A stretch of DNA of 64,000 nucleotides from Ceratobasidium sp. AG-K (taxonomy: Eukaryota > Basidiomycota > Agaricomycetes > Cantharellales > Ceratobasidiaceae). Position 1 is the stretch's first letter. Each line of letters begins with the position of its first letter. The notes beneath the pieces are model-generated. The model was not told where the DNA came from. It searched no databases and saw nothing but the letters and a program-made list of their open reading frames with translations. The position numbers were made by a program, and so were the translations under genes. Below are positions 22,944 to 33,419 of this stretch, one piece after another. The stretch lies in assembly GCA_037039685.1 (NCBI GenBank), contig JAWNGF010000008.1, forward strand, positions 1,674,001-1,738,000, in the 5' to 3' direction.

Positions 22944-23325
22944 TTATAGAGTGAACACCCATTGTCCCCTCTCATCTGCTGCGCTCATTACGCCCTGGTC
23001 GTCATAAATCACGGTCAATCAAACGTAATCATGCAGGTACGCCAGACCCAAGAACCTGGCCATTAGAATCGAGTCACCAGTGGACCAAACGCTGTCCGTC
23101 CAGTGTATGTTCGCTCTGCCAGCGACAACAGCAAGAAATTCACGGGGGCAGCTTGATCTGGGTCGATTTGCCGCCGAATACCATAATCTGCAGGAGCAAT
23201 ACGCCACTCACTGAGCATGTGTATTTACCTCTATCATATATGACATGGTATACTGCACCTCGAGAGTTGTTAAATGAGGGGTTGATTTCGTATTGGTGGC
23301 TCGGCTCTGTGTTAGATATTTCGAC
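22944..23325 (-). pseudogene. Decayed fourth member of the small intron-rich family
   Basis: Minus-strand pieces in the family order: a region like ISNTEPSHQYEINPSF, then EWRIAPADYG (the family EW.I..G motif), then HWTDSVWSTGDS, then GVMSAADERGQWVFTL with a stop at 22944 (the family terminal W motif). I could not join the first two pieces in frame, and no N-terminal exon was found before the NIF3 gene, so the copy looks broken and 5'-truncated. It sits between member 2 and NIF3. Confidence 0.4.
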
Positions 23326-23522
23326 CCGAATAGGCGCGTGTCGAATGGGCTTTCACAGCAGGAGAACCATGATGGAGTAGCATGTACTGTAAATTTATGA
23401 TGTAAATCAAGTCTCATTTACATTCCTCATCAGTGTGGTCACGAAGCAATGAGAGTGATCGTATTTGCAATTAAAGATCAAATGGTGCTCGTCTGGCTTA
23501 CAACGATCTACGACGTGCAGGC

Positions 23523-24729
23523 ATGACGGCAGTTCGTGCTGTTGCTCGCGCATTCGAGCGAGGTATTGGCCCTCTGAGGCTCGCTGAAGCTTGGGACAAT
23601 GTAAGGGCACACTCAGATCGGCTCTGGAATATTCGAGACTACCTTCATCCTAGGTTGGACTTTTGCTCGGTAACTCTTGGTACGATCACACCGTTCTGGG
23701 TTAACCAACGGCGGTAGAATCACCCGTTTCTCATCCAAAACGCAACAAGGTATTATTGACTATCGAGTAAGAATATTTTTAATAGGAAGATCCGGTATTG
23801 TGCCCTAATCAATCTGCCTAGCTTAACGACTGCGGTTGCGGAGGAGGCATTGTCGAATTCGGCATCAGTAATCGTGTCATACCATCCTCCGATATTCTCA
23901 GGACTCAAATCATTGACCCTCAGCAACCCACTCCAGCGTTCATTATTGCGTTGTGCTGCGGAAGGGATATCGGTGTTTAGTCCCCACACTGCCCTCGACT
24001 CGGTGCGAGGTGGAGTAAGTTGCGCCATCACATGATAAATAACTCTAATTAAACTTCCCTTGCAGGTGAACGATACGTTTGCAGCTAGCCTCGGGGAACT
24101 ATCGAGCAACAATATACTAGGAGAGCTAAAAGAAGGCGATGCTGGAGCTGGCCGAATCGTGGCGCTATCCGAGCCTGCGACCCTGGAAGAAATCTTCGCG
24201 CGAGTCAAATCCTATTGCAGACTGAGCCATAGTGCGTCCATATTCACTTTAGGTGGCAACATTTCATCGATAACTTTGATCCATGGCAGTCCAAGCTGGT
24301 ATACCCTCAAGATTCAAATCGACGGACAATGCACCGGGTGATCTAATTCGCACAGTCGCCCTTTGTGCGGGTTCTGGGGGTTCAGTTCTGAAAGGTGCCA
24401 AAGCGGATGTGTATCTCACTGGCGAGATGTCTCATGTAAGCATGCCAAAGACTTAGACAACGTCTCTTTAATATTTGACCATTGTAGCATGAGGTACTGG
24501 CGGCTGTCGCCCAGGGTACTGGGGTTATTCTATGTAAGTCTATTGTTTGTTGGATTTCTTCATCCAGCTCAAAATAGCACTAGGTGGACACTCCAATACA
24601 GAACGGTCGTACCTTCCCATCCTTCAGAAGCAACTTCAAGACGCTCTAAACGATGACCCCGAACTACAAAACGAAGTATACGAAGTGGTAGTTAGTGAAT
24701 CTGACGCAGATCCGCTCGTTATAGTCTAA
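23523..24729 (+). CDS. NIF3: NIF3 family protein (NGG1-interacting factor 3 / dinuclear metal centre)
   Basis: Conserved family with a two-metal centre; its cellular role is poorly known. The start MTAVRAVARAFER with PLRLAEAWDN fits the family N-terminus. Short exons follow, giving VGLLLESPVSHPKRNK, then VIVSYHPPIFSGLK, SPHTALDSVRGG and VNDTFAASLG, then ALCAGSGGSVLKGAKADVYL, TGEMSHHEVLAAVAQGTG and ILCGHSNTERSYL. Likely metal ligands are the His of YHPP, the His and Asp of PHTALD, and the His and Glu of GHSNTE. It ends DADPLVIV at 24729. At least six introns of about 45-60 nt; all joins I tried were in frame. The quinone oxidoreductase follows on the same strand 254 bases later. Confidence 0.85.
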
Positions 24730-24983
24730 CTTCGTAGTCCACTTCTAATAACAAGGAGCATTGCCACTCGTCTGACTCTGCATCCCGCAACCAACGATAA
24801 GAGCACAACAGTCCAAACATTACACCCTTCGGCTCGTTATGCTTTTGGCTAGGTTGATCGATCCATCAGCATCTTCGTGGGAGTTTTGATTACCAACTGG
24901 TCGTCGCTTACTGAGGAATCCTTCGTGAGCTCGCCACGGGGCGGCCACCCCGCCATATCTTGTCCATAAAACACAGCACATCC

Positions 24984-26508
24984 ATGCTCTTTCAACCAAC
25001 ACAACGCCTAGCTCAGTTTTCTCGCCAGATCGGTCTTCTCAGTCAATCAGCACAAACCCAGCGTCCCTTTTACTCGAACTTCCAACGTTTTGCAAGCATG
25101 TCTTCGATTGCCAAAACGTGAGTGTGTGATTATTAAGCAAGTTGGCGTTGAACTAAAGCAAGTTTACAGAATGAAAGCTGCCCGTGTCAATAAGCAGGGT
25201 GGGATTGAAGAGATTGAAGTTATAGATATTCCCGTCCCGACCCCAAAATCCGATGAGATTGTTGTCAAGACGGAATGGGCGGGCGTAAACTTTAGTAAGT
25301 GATACTTCCAAGTCCAATAGTCATTTGGCCTTACATATACCCGTGCGATAGTCGATACCTACTTCCGAGGAGGCGTCTATCCCCGTGAGACCCCGTTCAC
25401 CCTTGGCCAGGAGGCTGCTGGAACTATTGTTTCCTTACCCAGCTCGACCGATGTGTAGGTCTGCCAACCCGCCTCTGCTCTCCGTACTAAAACTTCGTTT
25501 GTAGGCTCAATTCAAGCGAATATCAAGCCCGTGGGTTCAAGGATGGCGCAAAAGTGGCTGTTGTATGTAATATCAAAAGTACGCGTGTATCAAACCCACT
25601 GAACAATGTATGCAGTATACAGGGAGCAGTCTTGCCGAATACGTTGCCGTTCCATGGAAGGACGCTCAGATCATACCTGAGGGACTTGACACTCGCCAAG
25701 CTGCGGCGGCCTTGACGCAAGGAATGACCGGTAAGATACCAATGCGGATTATGTCATTTATTCAGGATTCTAATACCGTTCGTTAGCCCTCACCTTTGCG
25801 ACAGAGGCATACGAGGTAAAGAAAGGAGACTGGATCCTAGTCCACGCGGCCGCGGGTGGCGTTGGCCTTCTCCTCTGTCAGGTGAGCAGGCTACAACGCA
25901 TCCAACCACCACATAACTGAACCTCGTGTCGCCGCCAGCTCGCTAGCCAATTTGGTGCTACCGTTATAGGCACAACTTCTTCCGAAGCCAAGGCCGAAAT
26001 CGCGAAAAAGGCAGGAGCAACACATGTGATCAATTATAGCCATTCCTCGGTTCCAGAAGAGGTACTCAAGTTGACCAACGGGCGTGGGGTCGAGGCGATC
26101 TTTGACGGGGTTGGTGCCTCGACCTGGGAGGACAACTTTACCTCGATTCGGCGCAAGGGCACGATCGTCAGCTTTGGAAACGCCAGCGGCGTTGTGCCGC
26201 CATTTTCGATTCTCAAACTTGGACAGAAGAATGTCAAGATTTGCAGGCCTGTGTGAGTGCGCCGGCGGAGATTTGACTAGCTTCATTTGGGAACTCATCA
26301 ATTGTGCTACAGGGTGAACAACTACATTGCCGAGCCGGCTGAGTTCCATCAGTACTCGTCCAGGGTGCTTCAACTGGTCGCGAGCGGCAAACTGAATATT
26401 GCTGTTCACGCCGAATACCCGCTTACCACAGAGGGCATCCGTCAGTCTCATACCGATCTTACTGGCCGCCGTACTTCAGGGAAGCTGGTTGTTAAGGTCG
26501 TCCAATGA
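24984..26508 (+). CDS. NADPH:quinone oxidoreductase (zeta-crystallin type), mitochondrial-type presequence
   Basis: Zinc-free medium-chain reductase that would reduce quinones with NADPH. A start at 24984 adds about 38 residues rich in Q, R, S and F with no acidic residue (MLFQPTQRLAQFSRQ...), a typical mitochondrial presequence. The intron at 25118-25169 then joins in phase 2 to MKAARVNKQGG. The body follows: DTYFRGGVYPRETPF, GSSLAEYVAVPWKDAQ, then HAAAGGVGLLLCQ (nucleotide-binding loop), GTTSSEAKAEIAKKAGA, GVEAIFDGVGASTW, and TSGKLVVKVVQ at the end. All exons join in frame, so the gene appears intact. An internal start (SMSSIAK) could give a cytosolic form. Its second half was the donor type, or a close paralogue of it, for the chimeric gene at 11679. 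Confidence 0.85.
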
Positions 26509-27192
26509 ACTTCTGGATCCCTAGAATCGAGCGCATGCACTTGGCATCTACTGAATTGTACCTAGTTGGGATAATCAATGTCCAGGGTAAGTTAAACCTA
26601 TGTGATGCGCGGAGCTATTGGGTTAGAGGACTGTTAGAGCTGGCGCCTTGGGGTAATTTGTAGAACGTGGCCGTGAATTGATTACGATACAATATATACT
26701 CAAGCCTTGGGTGAGCGAACAAGGGCGTGACCATCCATATCCGTAAGACCTTATCGGGTACTCAATTTGAATGCGCTCATAATGAGCGCATACATCCTCA
26801 AGCTCCGCCTGCTACCCTCCTGCCTGCGTTGGTGCTGGAACTCGTGACACGCTATAGATGCCAGCACAATCAGACTTCTAGAAACCGAATAGGTACGCCC
26901 GTAAATAACGATTCCCACAATGTAACATTACTAACTCTCGAGTTGACTGGTCTTCCCCAAAACGACCTGGTATGGGCAGCGCAACCCATTCAAAGTAAGT
27001 ATAGATGGCTCGCACCCGTTCCTGCGCTCCCCAATACCGCCAAAATATTGATGGTGTCGCAGTCATGACGCATAGGCGCACGGGCGGAACTACGTCCATG
27101 TAGGGGGATTCTTTCACATAAAACCTGTCACAAGCTAGGCAACGCCCACCCACTGCAAACTCCCGCCCTTCATAGCCCGAACCTCTCCAAAC
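26509..27192. other. Intergenic, nothing supported
   Basis: About 680 bases between the oxidoreductase and small-protein member 3. It contains short open frames only. GAATGCGCTCATAATGAGCG at about 26769-26788 includes a small inverted repeat (GCGCTCAT/ATGAGCGC). Confidence 0.4.
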
Positions 27193-27824
27193 ATGTCGAT
27201 CCAAGACGGAAACTACATCATCTTTTCAGACATTGAACACTTTCGTCTCGCTTGGTACCAGGGAAATACCGTAAAAGTCAACGACTCGAGTAACGTTTGT
27301 CCAATTCGATTCTATCGCGACCAAGCAACTGACATATTGGAGCTAGGTATGCGTTCAAATCAAGCGAACGAATGGCGGTTATCATATGCGCTACCATAAC
27401 AAGGGGGTGAACAGTGCCTGGTTTGGGGCCAGCGATAATCTGAAGGTAGGTCGATCTCCCAGTCAGGAATTCATAAGCTGAGGCGGAATACCTAGTCAGA
27501 GGACCGAGTCCTTCTGAACGACGACAAACGAGTTACTTGGGCTATAATTGATGCAGGAGGAGGACTATACAGGTAGAGCTCAGCCATTCGTCGTCGCTTG
27601 TTGCTAAGCGGATTGGCTACTCAGGATTCAAATAGCCAATGAAGAGCCAGTCTGGTACATTCGTGAAGGCATATCCAACGGCGGTTCGGTAAGTAGACAT
27701 CCGTCTTAGCAGCGGAGAGAACTTAGTAATAACTGGGCTTGATTTTCAGGTTCAACTGGCGCCATCCAGGGGAAGCCCTCACGAGCTATGGAACATCCAA
27801 CCCGCCGACAAGGACCGCGACTGA
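27193..27824 (+). CDS. Small intron-rich protein, family member 3
   Basis: About 140 residues. Exon 1 is MSIQDGNYIIFSDIEHFRL... ending NDSSN (the same exon end as member 1). After an intron with donor gtttgt come VCVQIKRTNGGYHMRY, NSAWFGASDNLK, then SEDRVLLNDDKRVTWAI, then IQIANEEPVWYIREG, then VQLAPSRGSPHELWNIQP and a stop at 27822. The exon borders and the SDN, W.I..G and terminal W motifs match member 1 one for one. There is no signal peptide or membrane segment. A lectin- or inhibitor-like beta-trefoil is a guess; the family call rests on the three local paralogues. Confidence 0.65.
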
Positions 27825-27986
27825 TACACCACAGCCCACCTGACTAGTAGCAGAGTCTCGTGTAACGCCACTCGACAATGTACAAAATAAAATAAAATAA
27901 ATATTACTCTAAGTCCCAAAGGCAGTGTATACAAAGTAACTGTGCACGAATCGAATCTAGTATTGGTACACCCCAAACTCACGAGA

Positions 27987-29018
27987 CTATAAAAGTCCCA
28001 TCCCACTGAAGAGAGAAACTACTAAACCACCCAAAACACCTGTCCAAATATCTTCTCTTCGCCATTGCACGGCGGCATTGATAGGAACAAACGAAGCACC
28101 CGGAGGAGTGATAACGGTGGCAGTCGGCGCACTTGATCCAGTGTTGCTGATTCCAGAGGTTGGTAACGAGCTGGATGGGCCTGAAGTCACACTCGGAATG
28201 ATGGTGATCAGACTTGAAGTAGCGCCAGTCGTACTTGAAGGAATGGTAGTCGTACTTGGTGGAAGACCGGTGGTGCGGGAAAGGGTAGTGACTGTACTCG
28301 AGGAGACAGTTGATGTACCAGGAGGTGTCGGTAATGATAATGTCATTGTATACGTCCTCTGGGTCACCGTCTCTGATATCGTGCTTGGAGTGGATTCAAA
28401 TATAGGAAAAACTGGCGAATTGGCGAATACCTATTCCATCCGCTCGTTAGCTCGCACGCCACGGCAACGGAGCTAATAAAGGTAGCGCACCCGGTTAACG
28501 TTGGCCACATCTACAAATAGTAACTGATAGGTTTTCCTAGCACCAATGAACGCCATCAGATCAGGAGGTCTCGAGGCTAACAGGGAGACTTACGATAGCG
28601 GTACGGGAGGAAGGTCCAGCGTCAGTGAGCCCAGTGAGGAAGCAACGTTGTTTGCTAGTGCCACCAATAAGTGCCACCCGTTTAATAGACCACTCAGAAC
28701 TTACCGATCGCGAGGGAGTTTACAACTGACTTGGGACCAAGATTCTTCAGTAACATCGAAAAAGTCTGCGAGCGAAGAAGTTTATTTTTGTAAGTACCCG
28801 AGTCGGAGTTGACGTACGGGAGGATCGCCTGGATCTGCCTTCCATGTGACACTATCAAGAAGCCAAGTTATCAGCAAGGTTTAGGATGAACAAGGGAGCA
28901 CGTACGTTACACGCCCAACGTTCTTGTCCCATCCTGCTGGGCCAGGAGAGGTGATGGTAAAGGCTCGAGTGGCGACTAAGAATGTGGGGAATATGAAGAT
29001 GTAGAGCGCGAGCCTCAT
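27987..29018 (-). CDS. KRE9/KNH-type GPI-anchored Ser/Thr-rich protein, copy 2
   Basis: Starts MRLALYIFIFPTFLVATRA (signal peptide) at 29018, then FTITSPGPAGWDKN, VTWKADPGDPP, FSMLLKNLGPKSVVN, ANNVASSLGSLTLDL, KTYQLLFVDVANVNRVF and FANSPVFPIF. These small exons separated by GT-AG introns match the adjacent KRE9-like gene exon by exon. The last exon (27987 to about 28420) is a Ser/Thr/Pro-rich stalk ending in a hydrophobic tail (GVLGGLVVSLFSGMGLL), consistent with GPI attachment. The N-terminal domain is of the Kre9/Knh1 (Ser-Thr-rich GPI-anchored membrane family) type, linked to beta-1,6-glucan and cell-wall assembly. Confidence 0.75.
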
Positions 29019-29562
29019 AGTGCGCAGGACACCGGATAAAGAATGATCCAAATTTAGAGCTCAAGTTTCAAACGAGAGTGAGACGTTCGCGGAACGTAGG
29101 AATGTTTGGAAGCTCTCCACAGGTGCGTCGACGAGAACCAGTCTCCCGAAGCGTATGGCCTTGGCGCGCCGCCCGGTGAGATAGAGCTTGCGGCCAAGCA
29201 GTTAGGTATCCTAGACGAGCAAGAGTCCGTCCACCACAGGCTAGTCGACCAGCAACATTTCTACAAGCATGGCAGAGGCACAATGGTAGGCGGAAGTAAA
29301 CCCGACCCGTAGCGACGGAGCAATGACGTAAGCAATGAGTAATTTGATGAGCCTACATGCGCGAATTTCATCTCAATATTCCAAGCCGACACCCAAACGT
29401 GGCGCCAAGCTTCACAAGAGACTTGTCCGAGGTATAGAAAATCCGCATTTGGGACAACACATGGGTTATATACACGACTTCCGTAGGAAACCGGGTGAGA
29501 TACAGTAGAGGTGAACGGGATAGTAACACAGAAAAGGTCCACATGCGACGACTTTGTGAGAA
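29019..29562. other. Intergenic between the two KRE9-like genes
   Basis: About 540 bases. It should contain the promoter of the 27987-29018 gene next to its start and the 3' end of the 29563 gene. No further gene is supported. Confidence 0.45.
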
Positions 29563-30264
29563 TTACAGGAGCGCAGCGATGCCAGCAAATAGCCCTGCAG
29601 CGACAGCAGGCGCCTTCAATCCGAGCGCACCGTTGGCAGCTCCCGAAGTCGTGGCGGGTGCAGTAGAGGAAACGGTAGTTGCGCTGCTGGTGCTGGCAGG
29701 ACGGGTGACGGATGCAGTAGCCGCAGCCGAGCTCGTGCTCGCCTGGGCGACGTTGGTGATTGGGAAAGTCGCAGAGGAGGCGTAGACCTGATTGATGTTT
29801 GTGACATTCACGAACTCAATCTGGTAAGTGGTCCTGCAACAGCTTTGAGTTCACACGCTTAGCAACTGTGTCGGGTCACACTCACGCATCTGGGACAGGA
29901 GGGAGCAAGAACGAGGTCGTGCCAAGTGAGGTTTGGATGTTGTTGGCTGCGGATCACTTTAGTAAGTATCCAACTGGTACTAAGATTGAAAACCAACTAC
30001 TTACCAACAGCAAGAGGGCTGATAACCGAGGGAGTGTTTGTATCCCTCAACTCAATCGTGAACACATCTGGGTCGCCGGCAGCGCTAGTCCAACTGACAC
30101 TGGACGAGCGAGAGGCATATTTTAGCATGAAAGCGACGCATTTACGGCCTGAGCACTTACGTTACAGTCCCGTTCTTCCAGCCGGTTGAGTCGGGGCCTG
30201 TAATCGTCAACGCAGAAACAGCAGCAGCAGCCGATAGAGCCAACGTAGCGGTGTAGAAACGCAT
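29563..30264 (-). CDS. KRE9/KNH-type GPI-anchored Ser/Thr-rich protein, copy 1
   Basis: Starts MRFYTATLALSAAAAVSA (signal peptide) at 30264, followed by LTITGPDSTGWKNGTVT, the intron, VSWTSAAGDPDVFTIEL, ANNIQTSLGTTSFLLPP, TTYQIEFVNVTNINQVY and ATFPI. A Ser/Thr/Ala stalk follows (STSSAAATASVTRPAS), and the end AAGLFAGIAALL is a GPI-type hydrophobic tail with small residues (SGAANG) before it. A Kre9/Knh1-like N-terminal domain. Tandem with the divergent copy at 27987-29018, same strand, about 545 bases apart. Expected at the plasma membrane or cell wall. Confidence 0.8.
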
Positions 30265-31399
30265 GACAACTCGTCGAACTGGGAGTTGGTGAGGACAATG
30301 AACGTACGGTGGTGGGTGAGAGCAAAGAGCTGCGGAAGCGAGCGGGAATCTCGAAGGTGAAAGGAAGAATTTATGTTTATTGATATGGGCACGTATTTGA
30401 ACCGCGGCATCCAATGACGTAACAAGCGGCATCACGTGCTATCGCGTTTCATCCGTCGCGTGAACTTGCAATTGCGCACGGGAGAAGAGTTTGAAGGTCA
30501 AATATCCGCCACGGATTTTGACACTTGTTCTCACACCAGGGGAAAGGACTTTCATTTCCTATACACGCCAAACTTGTATGTTTTTCATTGGGGTGAACAT
30601 CAGCTGTATACCCGTAGTTCGTGAACTGATGCGAGCTAGGTTTCGTCCGAGGTTGTTATTCGTTGAGAAGTCGACACCATCGACAAATTGGGTCTGTCAA
30701 AAATATTGCCGGTGCCGGACGTGTAGCACAGTCGGCACGGATCGATGCACTTTGCATATGCGGGTTTGCGGAGCACGTTGACATTGGCATAGACTGAGTG
30801 CTATGACTCAGAATCGTGACCTTTGTATGTGCTTTGCTTGTCCTGTTATGTTTGGGCAGGTGGTACTTATCTGTGTTCGTACAGTTTCGCGGTTGTTCTG
30901 GGTTTGATGTATTGTTCGTTCTATTTCGTCCATTATTATAATGTGACATGGGTTGCTCGTAGAATGGCAAACATTAAAGTCACAGTAATACTCGAACTCG
31001 ACTTTTGCGAGGCAGAATGGACTTTGGAAAACCAAAGAGGCTCAGAATTAGCATGCATCCGCACCCAGAGGTGTCTGGCTGAAGGAAGCATAAACCAATT
31101 ATTTCGTCAGCCTGAGATACACCCAGAGGATCCTGCAAGCGGCAATGACAGCTCATCTCAACTCCTTACTTTTCGGGCGTACGGCATCATTTGAACATAT
31201 GGTGCTGTTGAGCGAAGCATGAGTCCCCTTGTGTGATCGCGCACAAGCAGTTTCGCAGCAGTTGAGACTGGTGAAATACAGCCGAATGGTGAGTAAATGC
31301 AAGTGGCTGTGCTACTAGTCACCGTTGGCGTCATTGGTGGGCACGTGGTTAGACATGTATGGGCGTGGCGTCAAAGCACAGCAAAAGCTAACGCACGAC
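30265..31399. other. Intergenic, nothing recognised
   Basis: About 1.1 kb. The part next to 30264 is the likely KRE9-like promoter. The rest contains short overlapping open frames on both strands (up to about 120 codons) without domains, repeats or paralogues in the window. Confidence 0.4.
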
Positions 31400-31692
31400 C
31401 AGCTCGCACAGTAGGCCATGGTTGTAGTCAAGCCAATCCGCTACTATCAATTATTCAACAACGGGATTGGAGTAATCATTTGGGCACAACTGGTGCACCC
31501 AGACGGTGTTGGTAATATTCTCTGGGATGGGCGCTATGAAAAAGGTGGATCTGCAACCCTGATCAGTACGGACACCTCAACCCCCATGCGATGCTTATTC
31601 TAAATTGGCAACAAAATAGGTCAGTCCAGCATTGTCGACCTCGCAGTCACCGGGATCGAACCTTGCGTTCCATTCTATCTCAGCTCACATAC
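31400..31692 (+). pseudogene. Interrupted repeat unit A, left part (unrecognised family)
   Basis: Includes a short frame (MVVVKPIRYYQLFNNGIGV... at 31418-31603) and then a stretch readable as VDLAVTGIEPCVPFYL before the gypsy insertion. The same two stretches recur as 38960-39080 and 45325-45390 in unit B. The Ty3/gypsy element enters at CATAC (31688-31692). The right part of unit A resumes at 38626. I do not recognise the family. It reads like a decayed host gene or an old repeat. Confidence 0.5.
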
Positions 31693-32096
31693 TGTCATGA
31701 GCTAACTAAGCTCAGACATTTTATTCTGATTTTATATCTTTTTTTCCGAACACTTTCCTTTTTTGGTACAAATGTCCTCTGGCGCTTAACTTGTATCATG
31801 TGATGTATTTGTCTTTTCATTTGATATTGGTGATGCTTCCGGAACTTCCAGAATGACGAGTCATATCTCTTATCTCGGTTGTACTCAGCTTTCCCACACT
31901 GATAGATGATGACGTGGCACTGATCCCTCATGTATATAAACCCAGAGGTCAAGCCGGTTAACGACAAGGCTTGACCTCCTCTCCACTAGGACTTGCTCAA
32001 ATCAAATCCTCTTACTATCACTACTCCTTGGGTTCTAAGACTTGTCTAAGTCGAACCCCTTAACCCTTATATACCTAATTGACCCAAGTCGGGACA
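31693..32096 (+). repeat. 5' LTR of the chromovirus
   Basis: 404 bp, starting TGTCATGAGC and ending CGGGACA. TATATAAA near 31932-31939 is a likely TATA box. It is followed by TTAGGTCAAGCC, which I could not match to a tRNA 3' end. Confidence 0.9.
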
Positions 32097-32583
32097 TTAG
32101 GTCAAGCCTTTCTAAAAAAGCATCAGCCCTAAAGCTCCTGCTTTTCCACCAAGTAGATAGAACGTACACGGGAAAACGAGCATAGTACAACGGACGACAA
32201 GCTATACTTGATATAGACCAGTAGTCCCACATCGCTATACGCTGTCAGTGAACCCAATCGTTATCCTCTTTCGGGTCATAGCGGCTTTAGTCAGCTAAAT
32301 ACACCCTTACTCTGTTATACACTGTCGCTATCACGCCCGCCCAAGGCTGTTGATAACTGATGAGATCAGATAAGGAGTATATAAAGCAAAAGCTTAGCGT
32401 CTAGCACCCTTCACATCCAAATCAACGTCTCGGGGAAGCCAGGTCCTCTCAAGTAAAACTGGAAAGTGGTCGGAGCACCACCCAAGTTAACACTCTCATC
32501 CATCAAGAACCACATCTACTCGTCGTTTCCATCAGTACGCACTAAAAAGGAACTAATTAGTAACTAACTAATTAACCTTAAAA

Positions 32584-33395
32584 GTGTTCCCCGCATTTTT
32601 TAGCCTCTGCGAAGCAGTCTTTAGACTAAAAGATTTCGTACTTGATCTAGACACCAAAGTCGACGAATTAAACAGTCGAATTGAAGTACTAGAAGAAGAT
32701 CAAGTCGAACAAGCAGAGGATTTAAGGGTCGAACGTACCAGAAACGACAAAAACCACAATCAACTCAAAGCCGATTATCAAGCTCTTCATTCAAGGCTTG
32801 AGTTCATCGAAATAAACCTCGACAACACAAACAAGCAACAAGCCAATCAAGATCGTGTCCAAAGCATAAATCTAGCGGACACTAATATCAAAGTCGAGCG
32901 ATTGCAAGAACAAACTCGTGTCTTGATCGAAAACTGCGACCAACTTATAAAAATCCAAGAAAAACACACTCAAAAGGTCGAAAATCTCATCAACAACAAC
33001 AAACGTCAGTGGCGTACCATCGAAACCCTTAAAGACAAAATCAAGGGCAAATACTGTCATCTAGCAGCAGAAGTGCATATTCCTATTAATCAGGATTACC
33101 GCCTTCTAAATCACCTTAATACCATCGCACCCAACCCTTTTCAGTGGGACCAAGACCTCGACTCACACAGGAACAACACAGGGAACAACTTAGACTAGAG
33201 TCCCTAAAACTCTTTATTGAAGACGTTCATCGTAACTACATATACGAACAGTACGACAAACTAGGAGTAATTAACACATTGTTCTTGGAAGACGAGAATC
33301 TTGAATTGGTATTTTTGAGAAGTTTGCGCATCATTAAAGACAGAAGGGTTCAAAGAAGAATCCGTGATATTTTGTACGGCCTTGGATCCCAATAA
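32584..33395 (+). CDS. Coiled-coil ORF upstream of gag (frame change needed)
   Basis: A Lys/Glu/Asn-rich protein, largely heptad-like, starting around 32584. There is no good ATG in frame at the start; the first codon available there is GTG. The first frame ends at 33198, while a second frame (33144-33395) continues the sequence (for example EDVHRNYIYEQYDK). The two overlap by about 55 bases around 33160, so either a frameshift mutation or a programmed shift links them. The second frame ends 24 bases before the gag ATG and is in the same frame as gag. The role may be structural; a comparable coiled-coil ORF opens the element at 62852. Confidence 0.6.
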
Positions 33396-33419
33396 ATCTA
33401 TCTTTCTCCCCGCTCCAAT

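Noticed and set aside
28078..28476. 132-codon Val/Gly-rich plus-strand frame
   Set aside because: Antisense shadow of the Ser/Thr-rich stalk of the KRE9-like gene.
32097..32110. Primer-binding site after the 5' LTR
   Set aside because: TTAGGTCAAGCC does not match a tRNA 3' end I can name; self-priming or an unusual primer is possible, so no site is called.
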